DNA of 15,510 bases from JAKAXG01 sp035702985. Its GTDB lineage: Bacteria; Actinomycetota; Acidimicrobiia; Acidimicrobiales; Palsa-688. The stretch's first letter is position 1. Each line of letters opens with the position of its first letter. The position numbers were made by a program, and so were the translations under genes. Below the pieces are notes generated by a model that ran no database searches, was not told the DNA's origin, and was given only the letters and a program-made list of their open reading frames with translations. The stretch is taken from positions 1 through 15,510 of the forward strand of contig DASSZD010000208.1 in NCBI GenBank assembly GCA_035702985.1, read 5' to 3'. Shown here piece after piece: positions 15,136 through 15,510 of this stretch.

Positions 15136-15510
15136 ATGTCCAACGGAAACCATGTGAGCATCGTCGGGAACCTGACCCGCGACCCCGAGCTGCGTTTCAC
15201 CCCCTCCGGCCAGGCCACCGCCACCTTCGGGGTGGCGGTCAACCGCCGGTGGCAGAACCGCCAGACCAACGAGTGGGAGGAAGCCACCTCGTTCTTCGAC
15301 GTGGTGTGCTGGGCCCAGCTGGCCGAGAACGCGGCCCAGTCCCTGACCAAGGGCACCCGGGTGCTGGTCAGCGGCCGGCTCGACCAGCGCAGCTGGGAGA
15401 CCCCCGACCACGAGCGGCGGTCCAAGATCGAGATCACCGCCGACGAGGTGGCCCCCAGCCTGCGCTACGCCACCGCGTCGATCACCAAGAACGAGCGCCG
15501 CACGCCCGAG
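15136..15510 (+). CDS. ssb: Single-stranded DNA-binding protein, C-terminus cut by window edge
   Basis: Binds single-stranded DNA during replication, recombination and repair. The first 125 codons cover the OB fold: NHVSIVGNLTRDPELRFTPS, GQATATFGVAVNRRW, FFDVVCWAQLAENAAQSL, KGTRVLVSGRLDQRSW and the KIEITADEVAPSLRYA strand. The acidic C-terminal tip that recruits partner proteins lies outside the window. ATG follows the rpsF stop by one base, with GGAG 9 bases upstream inside the end of rpsF, so the genes are co-transcribed and probably coupled. The rpsF-ssb order is the standard bacterial arrangement. Paralogues exist in some actinobacteria, but this location marks the housekeeping copy. Confidence 0.97.
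   Translation, partial: MSNGNHVSIVGNLTRDPELRFTPSGQATATFGVAVNRRWQNRQTNEWEEATSFFDVVCWAQLAENAAQSLTKGTRVLVSGRLDQRSWETPDHERRSKIEITADEVAPSLRYATASITKNERRTPE

Overview
The window reads as ordinary chromosomal DNA of a very GC-rich actinobacterium (Actinomycetota). The case for this is the codon use (strong G/C third positions), many GTG starts, a NAD-dependent inositol-3-phosphate synthase, a DUF5318 protein beside a class A penicillin-binding protein, and a DUF6049 secreted protein near the CCA-adding enzyme. A pilT-type ATPase together with these genes makes a deep lineage such as Acidimicrobiia a reasonable guess, but this is inference and no rRNA is present to test it. Coding density is high: 14 genes, with no non-coding stretch longer than about 220 bases. 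I see no tRNA, rRNA, CRISPR array, insertion sequence, integrase or phage gene.

Layout. On the minus strand from 5254 down to 1 lie a GNAT acetyltransferase, a DUF6049 cell-envelope protein (overlapping the GNAT stop by 4 bases), a DegV fatty-acid-binding protein and a Ser/Thr protein kinase that runs off the left edge. Divergent from these, on the plus strand, are a pilT-like ATPase (5403-6491) and the CCA tRNA nucleotidyltransferase (6543-7946). Convergent with the latter, on the minus strand, come a class I methyltransferase (7954-8688), inositol-3-phosphate synthase ino1 (8791-9864) and a PadR-family regulator (9861-10661) whose stop overlaps the ino1 start. Divergent again, on the plus strand, are a DUF5318 zinc-ribbon protein, the bifunctional penicillin-binding protein ponA, panB, rpsF and the start of ssb.

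How it fits together. The right half (padR-ino1, then divergent DUF5318-ponA, then rpsF-ssb) matches from memory the Mycobacterium tuberculosis Rv0046c-Rv0054 order, with panB sitting between ponA and rpsF here. The left half (CCA enzyme divergent from a DUF6049 operon) resembles the Rv3907c-Rv3909 area. In M. tuberculosis these two blocks flank oriC; here they are adjacent, separated only by a methyltransferase, and the left block is inverted. Themes are envelope growth (ponA, DUF6049, kinase), inositol supply (padR-ino1), coenzyme A supply (panB), and translation/replication (CCA enzyme, S6, SSB).

I did not find a clearly new multi-gene system. The signals most worth a second look are regulatory: a tandem CGATRTATCG operator over the padR-ino1 promoter, TAnnnT boxes placed so that several GTG-start genes would be leaderless, a two-hairpin leader and a TGTCAC-N6-GTGACA palindrome ahead of rpsF, and several strong hairpins that lack U-tracts. 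Among genes, the lone pilT and an intact kinase in the position where mycobacteria carry the pseudokinase-bearing MurJ stand out.
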